Source of the DNA: Polaromonas sp.
Lineage (GTDB): Bacteria > Pseudomonadota > Gammaproteobacteria > Burkholderiales > Burkholderiaceae_C
NCBI GenBank assembly: GCA_013298945.1
Contig: JAAFJR010000001.1
Location: 124,001-188,000 of the forward strand
Reading direction: 5' to 3'
Length of the DNA: 64,000 nucleotides
Below are positions 39,675-48,603 of the stretch, one piece after another. A program made the translations under genes and the position numbers. Under the pieces are notes generated by a model, which did not search any database, had not been told where the DNA came from, and saw nothing but the letters and a program-made list of their open reading frames with translations. Within the stretch, counting starts at the first letter, position 1; each line of letters opens with the position of its first letter.

Positions 39675-40361
39675 ATGAAGCAAACTATGTCCTCGCTTAC
39701 TTCTCTTGTTTACGTTCTTGCCACAGCCGCTTTGCTGGCATTTAGTTTTACTGCTAGCCACGCTGCCACGGATGCTGCAAAACCCGCTATGGAAGCCAAA
39801 GCTGAAGTTAAGGTACCTGCCAAGCCAGACTTGGTAAAAGGCGAAGCCAGCTTTACCGCTGTTTGTGCAGCTTGTCACGGTGCAGATGGCAATTCTGGTA
39901 CGCCGGTTAACCCTAAGCTGGCGCAGCAACATCCTGAATACTTGGTGAAGCAGTTGCAAGAATTTAAATCAGGCAAGCGTAACAATGCGGTGATGAAGGG
40001 GTTTGCTACTGCTTTGAGCGATGATGACATGCGCAATATTTCATATTGGGCAGCGTCTAAAAAAGCTAAAACTGGTTTTGCGAAAGACAAAGAATTGGTA
40101 GCTTTGGGCGAGAAAATCTACCGTGGCGGCATCAGCGATCGCCAAATCCCAGCTTGTGCCAGCTGCCATAGTCCAACGGGTGCTGGTATTCCAGCACAAT
40201 ACCCACGTTTGAGTGGTCAGCATGCTGATTACACGGTAGCTCAGTTGAACACTTTCCGTGATGGTTCTCGTAAAAACAGCTTGCAGATGACACAAGTGTC
40301 TGCGAAGTTGAATGACCGCGAAATCAAAGCTGTTTCAGACTATATAGCTGGCTTGCGATAA
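39675..40361 (+). CDS. Dihaem cytochrome c4
   Basis: The 228-residue protein has a signal peptide (LVYVLATAALLAFSFTASHA) and two cytochrome c domains with haem motifs CAACH (about residue 63) and CASCH (about 162). Axial Met candidates lie in NAVMKGFATAL and NSLQMTQVSAKL. It is a periplasmic electron carrier toward terminal oxidases. It is followed by a terminator and then by the cytochrome c maturation genes resB and ccsB, an arrangement found in related genomes. A second in-frame ATG at 39687 is a possible start. Confidence 0.93.
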   Translation: MKQTMSSLTSLVYVLATAALLAFSFTASHAATDAAKPAMEAKAEVKVPAKPDLVKGEASFTAVCAACHGADGNSGTPVNPKLAQQHPEYLVKQLQEFKSGKRNNAVMKGFATALSDDDMRNISYWAASKKAKTGFAKDKELVALGEKIYRGGISDRQIPACASCHSPTGAGIPAQYPRLSGQHADYTVAQLNTFRDGSRKNSLQMTQVSAKLNDREIKAVSDYIAGLR

Positions 40362-40454
40362 GTAAATAATTTTAAATGCTTAGGGTGCTAAATTTACGGA
40401 ACTTATTGCTTAGAATTTGACCTAATTTAGATCCCATTTTCTAGTCTTTCAGAG

Positions 40455-40485
40455 GGCGGGTTATCTTAGGGTAGCCCGCCTTTCT
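40455..40485 (+). terminator. Rho-independent terminator after cytochrome c4
   Basis: GGCGGGTTA pairs with TAGCCCGCC (one G-T pair) around TCTTAGGG, followed by TTTCTT. It separates cytochrome c4 from resB, which starts 26 bases on. Confidence 0.85.
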
Positions 40486-40510
40486 TGTATTCAAAGCGCC
40501 ACATATTTAA

Positions 40511-42742
40511 ATGACAGTATCTACACACGGTTTACGGCTTAGAAATGGCTCACATGCTTGGCGTGCAGGTGTGGAGCTGCTGTCTTCCATGCGGTTTTCA
40601 ATCTCCCTGCTAACCATCATCTGTATTGCATCGATCATCGGTACAGTGTTGAAGCAAAACGAGCCCATTAACAACTACATCAACCAATTCGGGCCGTTTT
40701 GGGCGCAGGTGTTTGCATCGGCCAGTTTGACATCGATTTACAGCGCTTGGTGGTTTATGTTAATTTTGGCCTTTTTGGTCATCAGCACCAGCTTGTGTGT
40801 GTCCCGTAATGTTCCCAAAATCATGCGCGATTGGGGAATTTTCAAAGAAGATATTCGTGCTCAAAGTCTCAAAGCGTTTGGCCACACAGCGCAAGCCAAT
40901 TTAAGTGAGTCGCCACAAGCAGCAGCGCAAAGAATTGGTCAAATGTTGGCGGGTGGCGGCTGGAAGGTGAAACTGCAGGAGCGTAAAAACTCAGACACCA
41001 GCCATCAGGGGCAGAGCAGTTGGATGGTTGCAGCTAAAGCCGGTCGCGTCAATAAGTTGGGCTATATCGCCGCCCACAGCGCTATTGTGCTGGTGTGTAT
41101 TGGTGGTTTGCTGGACGGTGATTTGATAGTCAAAACACAAATGCTGCTGAACGGTAAAACAGCGTACAGTGGCGGCGGTTTGATATCTGACGTCAAACCC
41201 GAGCACCGTTTGAGCCCTAGCAACCCAACATTTCGTGCTAATCTTTTGGTAGCAGAAGGTGCGCAGTCCAGCACCGCGATTTTGAACCAGGGTACTGGCG
41301 TATTGATTCAAGATTTGCCATTTTCTATCGAACTGAAAAAGTTCGTCGTTGAACATTACTCAACCGGCATGCCCAAGCTATTTGCCAGTGATATTGTGAT
41401 TCACGACAAAGAAACAGGTGTGAAAACACATGCTCGGGTTGAAGTGAACCATCCCGTGAATTACAAAGGGATAGAGATATTTCAATCTAGCTTTGACGAT
41501 GGTGGCTCAAACGTCAAGCTCAAAGCTGTACCTTTGACCGCAGCTACCAAACCGTTTGAAGTTGAAGGCGTGATCGGCAATGCCACACAGCTGCAAAACG
41601 GTGCAAATGACAAGCTAACATTAGAATTTGCGGCATTGAGAGTTTTTAATATTGAAAACTTTGGTAAAGATGGTGCTGGCGGCTCTAGCACCGCTGTTGA
41701 TGTACGTAAAGTTGATTTGCGCCAATCCCTTGACTCAAAACTAGGCGCTGCCAACAAAACCAAAACTAACAAAGAATTGCGCAATGTTGGGCCAAGCATT
41801 ACCTACAAATTGCGCGATGCTGCGGGTCAAGCCAAAGAGTTTCACAACTATATGCTGCCCGTCAAAATGGGCAATGATGAGAACGATCCATCTGTGTTTT
41901 TACTGGGCATACGTGAGTCAACGGCTGAAGCCTTCAGGTATTTGCGGATTCCAGCAGATGACAAAGGCAGCATGGAAGGCTTTTTACAGCTACGCGCTGC
42001 CTTGGCTGACCCGTTTAAGCGCGACAGAGCGGTGGCTACCTATGCTCAAAAAGCGGCAGGGGCTGATAGGCCTGATATGGCACGGCAGTTGGCGCAGTCT
42101 GCTTCCAAAGCGATGAGCTTGTTTGCAGGCTCGGTGAGTTCAGAGGCTTTGGTGGGTTCTGCAGAAAAACCACCTGTCGTTGTCCAGCCAACAGCAGCAG
42201 GCTTACAAGCGGTGGCAGATTTCATTGAAAAAAATGTGCCAGAAGCTGAGCGTGAAAAAGCCAGCGAGGTGTTAATTCGTATTTTGAACGGCGCACTGTT
42301 TGAGTTGGTGCAATTGACGCGCTCCGAGGCTGGTCTAAAACCCTTGGATTTGAGTGATAAAACACAGTCATACATGATGCAAACGGTGTTGTCACTCAGC
42401 GATGCCAGTATTTATCCCGCGCCCATGGCTTTTATGTTGCAAGACTTCACGCAGGTGCAGGCTAGCGTTTTCCAAGTAGCAAAAGCACCCGGGAAAACGG
42501 TGGTGTATACCGGCTGTGCTTTCTTGATATTGGGGGTGTTTGCGATGCTTTATATCCGTGAGCGCCGCGTTTGGGTGTGGCTGACACCTGACACCACCAC
42601 TGGAATATCAACTGGTACAAAGGCCAGCATGGCGCTGTCCACGAATCGAAAAACCATGGATGGCGACCATGAATTCGCTCACTTAACTGAAAAACTCATC
42701 GGTACTAAGCCAGATGCACGATTGAATGCCAACGCGTCATGA
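40511..42742 (+). CDS. resB: Cytochrome c biogenesis protein ResB
   Basis: The 743-residue protein has early membrane helices (ISLLTIICIASIIGTVL, SAWWFMLILAFLVISTSLCV, AHSAIVLVCIGGLL), a large periplasmic domain (about 200-640) and a last helix VVYTGCAFLILGVFAMLYIR. EVNHPVNYKGIEIFQSSF is a recognisable ResB motif. With CcsB it forms the system II haem export and ligation complex. The gene overlaps the possible early ccsB start but ends 10 bases before the preferred one. Confidence 0.93.
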   Translation: MTVSTHGLRLRNGSHAWRAGVELLSSMRFSISLLTIICIASIIGTVLKQNEPINNYINQFGPFWAQVFASASLTSIYSAWWFMLILAFLVISTSLCVSRNVPKIMRDWGIFKEDIRAQSLKAFGHTAQANLSESPQAAAQRIGQMLAGGGWKVKLQERKNSDTSHQGQSSWMVAAKAGRVNKLGYIAAHSAIVLVCIGGLLDGDLIVKTQMLLNGKTAYSGGGLISDVKPEHRLSPSNPTFRANLLVAEGAQSSTAILNQGTGVLIQDLPFSIELKKFVVEHYSTGMPKLFASDIVIHDKETGVKTHARVEVNHPVNYKGIEIFQSSFDDGGSNVKLKAVPLTAATKPFEVEGVIGNATQLQNGANDKLTLEFAALRVFNIENFGKDGAGGSSTAVDVRKVDLRQSLDSKLGAANKTKTNKELRNVGPSITYKLRDAAGQAKEFHNYMLPVKMGNDENDPSVFLLGIRESTAEAFRYLRIPADDKGSMEGFLQLRAALADPFKRDRAVATYAQKAAGADRPDMARQLAQSASKAMSLFAGSVSSEALVGSAEKPPVVVQPTAAGLQAVADFIEKNVPEAEREKASEVLIRILNGALFELVQLTRSEAGLKPLDLSDKTQSYMMQTVLSLSDASIYPAPMAFMLQDFTQVQASVFQVAKAPGKTVVYTGCAFLILGVFAMLYIRERRVWVWLTPDTTTGISTGTKASMALSTNRKTMDGDHEFAHLTEKLIGTKPDARLNANAS

Positions 42743-42752
42743 AAGTAAAACA

Positions 42753-44117
42753 ATGAATACACATACGATTAATAAGACTGAATCCATGCCTAGTGTGAGC
42801 TTGAATCAAGGCTTTTTCGCGCAGCGCAGCTTGTTTGATTGGGCATTTGCTGGTTTAGTCGTTTTCGGTGGTTTGTACGTATTCCAACGTTATCTAGATG
42901 CGATGGATGGATATGAAAAAGGTATCTTATTAACTGCGATTCCCTTTGCTGTTTGGTTAGGCTGGTTTTGGCGACCGCTGCAAGTGTTGATGGTGGCAGT
43001 CACCGTTTTTTCGTTGTTGGGTATTTGGTCTTACCAAGCGCCGGCAGAGCTGGGTGGAGCGACGATTGCAAGAGCTGAATCTGTCTTTTGGCTCAAGTAC
43101 TTCTTATCCAGCCAGTCTGCCATTTTGTGGATGAGTGTGCTGTTTTTTATGAGCACGATTTTCTATTGGATAGGCGTTGCGGCGACCAAGCAAAGCGCCG
43201 CCATGGAGCTGATTGGATCACGCTTGGCTTGGGTTGCCGTGGCGATGGCGCTGATTGGCACTATGGTGCGCTGGTACGAAAGCTATTTGTTGGGGCCAGA
43301 CATTGGACATATACCAGTGAGTAATTTGTATGAAGTATTCGTGCTCTTTTGCTGGTTAACAGCAGCGATGTATTTGTATTTTGAAGCGCAGTATAAAACC
43401 CGTTCAATGGGGGCATTTGTGATGCTGGTTGTCAGTGCAGCGGTGGGTTTTTTGCTGTGGTACACCTTGGTGCGTGGCGCGCATGAAATTCAACCCCTAG
43501 TTCCCGCACTCAAAAGCTGGTGGATGAAAATCCATGTACCCGCTAATTTTGTGGGCTATGGCGCATTTGCCATCTCCGCCATGATTGCTTTTGGTTATTT
43601 GATCAAACAGCAAGCGACTGAGACACGCTGGTACAAACTCACACCATTGTTGATGTTGGGTGTGGTGTTGTGTTTCATGCCTTTGGTATTCCGTAAAACC
43701 ACACTAGAGGCCGGTGGCAGTTATTGGCTGGGTTATCTCATCATTTCAGGCTTGATTGTGGGCGGTATTTTGTGGGGGCGTCAGCGCATCGCAGCTCGAC
43801 TGCCAAGCTTTGAGGTGATGGACGATGTGATGTACAAATCTATCGCTGTAGGTTTTGCCTTTTTCACGATTGCAACGGTTTTGGGTGCTTTGTGGGCGGC
43901 TGAGGCTTGGGGCGGCTATTGGAGCTGGGATCCGAAAGAGACCTGGGCTTTGATTGTTTGGCTCAACTACGCGGCGTGGTTGCACATGCGCCTGATGAAA
44001 GGCTTGCGCGGCACGGTGGCGGCTTGGTGGGCGCTGGTGGGCTTGGGGGTTACCAGTTTTGCTTTCTTGGGCGTGAATATGTTTTTGAGCGGTTTGCACA
44101 GCTACGGAACCTTGTAG
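42753..44117 (+). CDS. ccsB: Cytochrome c biogenesis protein CcsB (ResC)
   Basis: From the ATG at 42753 the product is 454 residues with about eight membrane helices. The haem-handling WWD motif is AWGGYWSWDPKETWALIVW, with histidines in KIHVPANFVGYG and HMRLMKG positions. It joins haem to apocytochromes outside the membrane together with ResB. The frame extends to 42726 but that start lies inside resB and lacks a site. Confidence 0.94.
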   Translation: MNTHTINKTESMPSVSLNQGFFAQRSLFDWAFAGLVVFGGLYVFQRYLDAMDGYEKGILLTAIPFAVWLGWFWRPLQVLMVAVTVFSLLGIWSYQAPAELGGATIARAESVFWLKYFLSSQSAILWMSVLFFMSTIFYWIGVAATKQSAAMELIGSRLAWVAVAMALIGTMVRWYESYLLGPDIGHIPVSNLYEVFVLFCWLTAAMYLYFEAQYKTRSMGAFVMLVVSAAVGFLLWYTLVRGAHEIQPLVPALKSWWMKIHVPANFVGYGAFAISAMIAFGYLIKQQATETRWYKLTPLLMLGVVLCFMPLVFRKTTLEAGGSYWLGYLIISGLIVGGILWGRQRIAARLPSFEVMDDVMYKSIAVGFAFFTIATVLGALWAAEAWGGYWSWDPKETWALIVWLNYAAWLHMRLMKGLRGTVAAWWALVGLGVTSFAFLGVNMFLSGLHSYGTL

Positions 44118-44133
44118 TTTGTTTTTTTTAATC

Positions 44134-44162
44134 AAAAAAAGGGCTCAAATGGGCCCTTTTTA
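44134..44162 (+). terminator. Rho-independent terminator after ccsB
   Basis: AAAAGGGC pairs with GCCCTTTT around a short loop (TCAAATGG). It lies 17 bases after the ccsB stop and ends the resB-ccsB unit. Confidence 0.85.
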
Positions 44163-44254
44163 TTCCTGTGTGATCAAAATAAGGGCATTGTGATCGCATC
44201 TATGTAAGAAATAGCTGCGTATATAGACTATTGACTATCAACAAGGAGCTCAAC

Positions 44255-45253
44255 GTGCTTATCAAAACAAACAACGACGGTTTTAACCACCGCATTAGCA
44301 GCGAAATCACCTCGCAAAACGTCTATGAAGGTCGCCGCGATTTGATGAAATTGATGGCCAGCGGTGTGGCCGGCGCTGCCATGGCTAGCTGGGCTTCGCG
44401 TGAAGCGCATGCGATGACGCCCAAACCAGGCAAATTGGCGGCACTTGCTAATACGCCCTCAAAAATAGCCGGTGCAATGGCCATTGACAAGCTGACCGAC
44501 TACAAAGACGCCAGCACTTACAACAACTTTTACGAATTTGGTACTGACAAATCTGACCCCGCCCGAAATGCCCATACCTTGAAAACCACACCGTGGACAG
44601 TCGAGATTGAAGGTTTGGTCAAAAAACCAGCGAAATACACGCTGGAGGATTTGCTCAAACTCAGCGCCCAAGAAGAACGTATTTACCGCCTGCGCTGTGT
44701 GGAAGGCTGGTCTATGGTGATTCCGTGGATTGGGTATTCGCTGTCAGAGTTGATCAAAAAGGTCGAACCACTCAGCAATGCCAAATATGTTGAGTTTGTG
44801 ACGTTGGCTGACCCTAAAACCATGCCCTTTGTCGGTTCCCGTGTGCTGGATTGGCCGTATGTGGAAGGTTTGCGTATGGATGAAGCCATGAACCCACTCA
44901 CTTTGCTCAGCTTTGGCATGTACGGCGAAGTGCTGCCGAACCAAAGCGGTGCGCCTGTGCGCTTGGTCACACCATGGAAATACGGCTTCAAAAGCGCTAA
45001 AAGCTTGGTCAAAATCCGCTTTACAGACAAACAGCCTGGCACGGCTTGGAACAAAGCGGCTGCCAATGAGTATGGATTTTTCTCCAACGTCAACCCTGGC
45101 GTTGATCATCCACGCTGGAGCCAAGCCACCGAGCGCCGCATTGGGGAAGAGGGCGGTTTGTTTGCCAAAAAGCGCAAAACTGAAATGTTCAATGGCTATG
45201 AAGCGCAGGTTGCATCCATGTATGCTGGTATGGACTTGAGAAAGAACTTTTAA
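44255..45253 (+). CDS. msrP: Protein-methionine-sulfoxide reductase catalytic subunit MsrP
   Basis: The start is the GTG at 44255, fixed by AAGGAG 6 bases before it; a TTG at 44231 is less likely. The 332-residue protein has a Tat signal ([19 protein letters not shown]) and the sulfite-oxidase-type Mo domain with [14 protein letters not shown], in which Cys is the molybdenum ligand. It repairs oxidised methionines in periplasmic proteins, using electrons from MsrQ. It is encoded 27 bases before msrQ. It needs molybdopterin, made in part through MoeB-type enzymes. Confidence 0.94.
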   Translation: MLIKTNNDGFNHRISSEITSQNVYEGRRDLMKLMASGVAGAAMASWASREAHAMTPKPGKLAALANTPSKIAGAMAIDKLTDYKDASTYNNFYEFGTDKSDPARNAHTLKTTPWTVEIEGLVKKPAKYTLEDLLKLSAQEERIYRLRCVEGWSMVIPWIGYSLSELIKKVEPLSNAKYVEFVTLADPKTMPFVGSRVLDWPYVEGLRMDEAMNPLTLLSFGMYGEVLPNQSGAPVRLVTPWKYGFKSAKSLVKIRFTDKQPGTAWNKAAANEYGFFSNVNPGVDHPRWSQATERRIGEEGGLFAKKRKTEMFNGYEAQVASMYAGMDLRKNF

Positions 45254-45280
45254 AGTTCAACATAATAAATTCAAAGTTTA

Positions 45281-45904
45281 ATGCGTCAGCTATTGCTCAA
45301 ACCAGCGGCCAAACCGCTGGTTTTCCTACTCTGCTTGCTACCGTTTACGTGGCTGGCTTACAACGTCGCCATCAACAACCTAGGCGCCAACCCACAAGAG
45401 GCTTTGATTCGTTCGACTGGCGACTGGACGTTGCGGTTTTTATGCATCGTTTTGGCGGTCACGCCGTTGCGAACTATCAGCAAAACACCACAATTAGCGC
45501 GTTTTAGGCGTATGTTGGGCTTGTTTGTCTACTTTTATGTGCTTGTTCACCTGCTCAGCTACAGTTGGTTTGACATGGGTTTTGATGTCGCTGACATTGC
45601 CAAAGACATCTACAAACGACCTTTCATCTTGGTCGGATTTGCCGCTTTCGTGCTGCTCACACCCTTGGCTTTGACTTCGTTCAACCGTGCTATCAAAGTG
45701 CTGGGCGCAAAACGATGGCAATTGCTACACAAACTGGTTTACGTGATAGCTGGCTTCGGGCTTCTGCACTTTTTTTGGATGCGCGCTGGTAAAAACAATT
45801 TCAACGAGGTGTTTGTTTACGCTGCCATATTGGCTGTGCTGCTGGGTTGGAGAGTCGTCCAGTGGCTCAAGAAAAAGCAGCAAAATTCAAGCAAATACGT
45901 TTAA
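45281..45904 (+). CDS. msrQ: Haem-binding membrane subunit MsrQ
   Basis: The 207-residue protein has about five or six membrane helices and the ferric-reductase-like pattern: RRMLGLFVYFYVLVHLLSY and WQLLHKLVYVIAGFGLLHFF carry the haem histidines. It passes electrons from the quinone pool to MsrP. Start ATG 27 bases after msrP. Confidence 0.93.
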   Translation: MRQLLLKPAAKPLVFLLCLLPFTWLAYNVAINNLGANPQEALIRSTGDWTLRFLCIVLAVTPLRTISKTPQLARFRRMLGLFVYFYVLVHLLSYSWFDMGFDVADIAKDIYKRPFILVGFAAFVLLTPLALTSFNRAIKVLGAKRWQLLHKLVYVIAGFGLLHFFWMRAGKNNFNEVFVYAAILAVLLGWRVVQWLKKKQQNSSKYV

Positions 45905-45940
45905 AAAGCATATATAGGCTTTCAATATTCTAAAAAATTG

Positions 45941-45993
45941 CCTATAGCCCTCGTATTTATTGCCTAAGCAGCTATTAAAAACATAGCAAAATA
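45941..45993 (+). repeat. Interspersed repeat copy between msrQ and the PrpD gene
   Basis: CCTATAGCCCTCGTATTTAT then TGCCTAAGCAGCTATTAAAA and ACATAGCAAAAT; near-consensus at the right end. It lies between convergent genes. Confidence 0.8.
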
Positions 45994-46005
45994 GATGTTT
46001 TGAAG

Positions 46006-47382
46006 TTATTTTTTAGGCGTTGCCAGAGCTATGATGTTTTTCACATCGGCAGCGTTACCAACTTGCCAGCAAGCTTTGATTAACGCAGTGGTCTGTGTCT
46101 CACCCAAAATCGGGTCGCTCAGGCCATGAAACTTGCTTTCTAGCAAAGCCGTCGTCATCGGGTTTTGCAGCGAACCGATAGCATGTTCGACGAAAATGTG
46201 TACGCGGCGACCATCGGTCAAAATTGCAGTCACATCGGCACTGGCTTCGTCAATCGAATCATCGACCACGGCAACCACTTTGCGGCGCAGCGCCACATTG
46301 TCGGGGTGGGTCACGAAAGCGTCGTGGTACTCGTCTTCGGTGGCCTGGCCCACGGTGAGACCAGCTACGCAGCCGTGGTAGACGCTGAATTTGGCTTGCA
46401 AACCATCTTGCGGCTCTTTTTTACCGGTCAATTCCAGCACCAAAGAGTGAACTTTGAGCTCGATCCGCTCGATTTGCTCCGGTGTCACACCTTGGGCGCG
46501 TAATTGGGCGCAAGCATCGATACTGGGGTGAATCACGATGCCGCAGGCAAAGGGTTTGTAGCTGTTGAACGAGATTTCAAAGCGCTCACCCAGCTCGCCG
46601 GTGATTTCAGACCAGTCGTTTTTGGTCGAGATGGTTTGCATCATGCCGCGCGGTGCTTCCAACGCTTTGGTGCTGGCGGTGAAGCCGTTTTTCGCCAACA
46701 ATGCCGACATCAAGCCCGCGCGCGCTGCTCCACCGGGATGAAAGGGCTTGGTCATGGTGCCAAATTGTTCGCGCATGCCAATGGGCTGCGACGCTGCAAT
46801 GCCCAGCGCCATGGCGGTTTGTGCCGTATCTAGCTTCAGCAGCCTTGCACAGGCCGCTGCAGCTCCCAAGGTACCTGTGGAGCCGGTGATGTGCCAACCG
46901 CGGTCGTAATGGTCGGGGTACATGGCGTTGCCAACGCGACAGGCAACATCAATACCAATGACCAAGGCATCAATTACCTCGCGCCCAGTATTGCCTAAAT
47001 GTTCTGCAAGTGCCAGTGCTGCAGATGCGACGGGACCAGCGGGGTGGATGATGGTTTTGAGGTGGGTGTCGTCAAAGTCAAACGTGTGTGAGGTGATGCC
47101 GTTGACCAAAGCCGCGTTCGCCATGTCCAACTTGTCAGCACGACCCAAGACGCTGGCTTGCGCGGCGGGCTGCAGCATCTTGGCCGCAGCGATGGCTGCA
47201 TCGGCCGCTTCGTGCTTGGCTGCACCGACGGCGCAACCTAGCCAATTGATGAACGTGCGATGCGCTTCGTGGTCAACAGCGTCGCTCCAACCTTTGGACG
47301 GGTGCGTGGCGACGAATGTAGCCAAAATTTGTGTCACTGGCAGTGCGTTGTGATCAGCGGAGACTTGGGTGTTGCGTGCCAT
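46006..47382 (-). CDS. MmgE/PrpD family protein
   Basis: The 458-residue protein belongs to the MmgE/PrpD fold (2-methylcitrate dehydratase and relatives). HTFDFDDTHLKTIIHPAGPV and the lid segment GMREQFGTMTKPFHPGGAAR are family motifs (H-x-x-D-F-D-D and the K-P-x-H-P-G loop). It likely acts as a dehydratase or isomerase on a tricarboxylate-like substrate. True methylcitrate dehydratases lie in prp operons, which is not the case here. The downstream-strand neighbour is a Bug binding protein, so a carboxylate uptake-and-use pair is plausible. Its start is close to a repeat copy. Confidence 0.85.
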   Translation of the reverse strand: MARNTQVSADHNALPVTQILATFVATHPSKGWSDAVDHEAHRTFINWLGCAVGAAKHEAADAAIAAAKMLQPAAQASVLGRADKLDMANAALVNGITSHTFDFDDTHLKTIIHPAGPVASAALALAEHLGNTGREVIDALVIGIDVACRVGNAMYPDHYDRGWHITGSTGTLGAAAACARLLKLDTAQTAMALGIAASQPIGMREQFGTMTKPFHPGGAARAGLMSALLAKNGFTASTKALEAPRGMMQTISTKNDWSEITGELGERFEISFNSYKPFACGIVIHPSIDACAQLRAQGVTPEQIERIELKVHSLVLELTGKKEPQDGLQAKFSVYHGCVAGLTVGQATEDEYHDAFVTHPDNVALRRKVVAVVDDSIDEASADVTAILTDGRRVHIFVEHAIGSLQNPMTTALLESKFHGLSDPILGETQTTALIKACWQVGNAADVKNIIALATPKK

Positions 47383-47446
47383 GGTTGTTTGAAGAAGTAA
47401 ATGTAGATGAAAGTAGGAACGAGAAGAAGTAGTAAAGTGTAGAATT

Positions 47447-47496
47447 TATTTGCTATAAAAATAGTAGCAGTATAATCAATAAATACGCCGGCTATG
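47447..47496 (-). repeat. Interspersed repeat copy upstream of the PrpD gene
   Basis: TTATTTGCTATAAAAATAGT then AGCAGTATAATCAATAAATA and CGCCGGCTATG, inverse orientation. It occupies most of the gap between the Bug gene and the PrpD gene, both on the minus strand. Confidence 0.8.
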
Positions 47497-47526
47497 CTCT
47501 TAGAGTCGTCAAGAAAAGACTAAAAA

Positions 47527-48510
47527 TCAGCTGTCCAGCTCAATCTTGCGGTCTTTGGCAAGCTTAGTCCAGCGGGCGATATCATTTTTAACAAATTCGG
47601 CGAATTGTTCGGGTGTCATCACCATCGGTTCAATCGCCTCAATCGACAGTTTTTCACGCAAATCAGGCGCTTTGAGTACGGTGGCAAGTGATTCGTTGAG
47701 CGTTTTAACAATAGGTGCTGGCATGTTGGCAGGACCCATCACGCCATACCACTGCTGTGCGTCAAAGCCTTTGAAGCCAGATTCGTCCAGCGTCGGCAGG
47801 TCTTTGAATAAGGAATGCCGCGCCAAACCCGTGACCGCTAAGGGCCGCACACGTCCTGAACGAATGTGCGGCAAAGCGGCAGCCAACCCTGGGAACATCG
47901 CCTGTGTTTGGCCACCGATCAAGTCAGTGAACGCGGGCGCAATGCCGCGGTAGGGAATATGCACCATGAACGAGTCGATTTGCTGCTTGAACAGCTCCAT
48001 CGTCAAATGCGTGAGCGAGCCTTGTCCTGCCGAGCCGTAGCTTAGTTTGCCGGGGTTCTTTTTGACATAATCAACGAATTCTTTGACGGTTTTGACGGGC
48101 AGGGCGCTGTTGACGACCAGCACATTGGGCGTCGCGCCAATCATGCCAATGCCGGTGAAGTCTTTCACGGCGTCGTAGGGTAATTTACGGGTGGCAGGGC
48201 TGGTGCCGTGGGTGGCAACGTAGCCTTGCATCAGTGTGTAGCCATCGGGCGCGGCACGGGCTGTGGCTTGGCAAGCAATCACACCGCCGCCGCCAGCTTG
48301 GTTATCGACAACAAAGCTTTGTTTTAAAAGTGTTCCCCAGCGTTCAGTGAGCGTTCGCCCCACCATGTCACTGCCACCACCGGCAGAGACGGGCACGATG
48401 TAGCGAATGGTTTTATTGGGGTAGGCTGTTTGGCCAAAAGCCAGTTGCGGTGCGATAGCAGTTGCCAAAGCCATAGCGGGCGCTGCTTGTAAAAGTGTTC
48501 GTCGTTGCAT
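47527..48510 (-). CDS. Bug-family tripartite tricarboxylate transporter substrate-binding protein
   Basis: From the ATG at 48510 (TTGGAG site 8 bases upstream) the protein has 327 residues: a leader MQRRTLLQAAPAMALATAIA with an RR pair and cleavage near AFGQ. Then come YPNKTIRYIVPVSAGGGSDM, VVDNQAGGGGVIACQATARA, HIPYRGIAPAFTDLIGGQ and LPTLDESG. It is a periplasmic carboxylate receptor; ligand unknown. It is upstream of and co-directional with the MmgE/PrpD gene, so the two may share a substrate. The longer frame from 48534 adds eight residues before the leader and is disfavoured. Confidence 0.9.
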   Translation of the reverse strand: MQRRTLLQAAPAMALATAIAPQLAFGQTAYPNKTIRYIVPVSAGGGSDMVGRTLTERWGTLLKQSFVVDNQAGGGGVIACQATARAAPDGYTLMQGYVATHGTSPATRKLPYDAVKDFTGIGMIGATPNVLVVNSALPVKTVKEFVDYVKKNPGKLSYGSAGQGSLTHLTMELFKQQIDSFMVHIPYRGIAPAFTDLIGGQTQAMFPGLAAALPHIRSGRVRPLAVTGLARHSLFKDLPTLDESGFKGFDAQQWYGVMGPANMPAPIVKTLNESLATVLKAPDLREKLSIEAIEPMVMTPEQFAEFVKNDIARWTKLAKDRKIELDS

Positions 48511-48603
48511 TGATTTGCTCCAAAAAATTTTCACAATTTCTCAAAGCTACATTGTAGGCATACCAACGAATGCGATAACTTGTCCTAGGACAAGTTTTGC
48601 TTA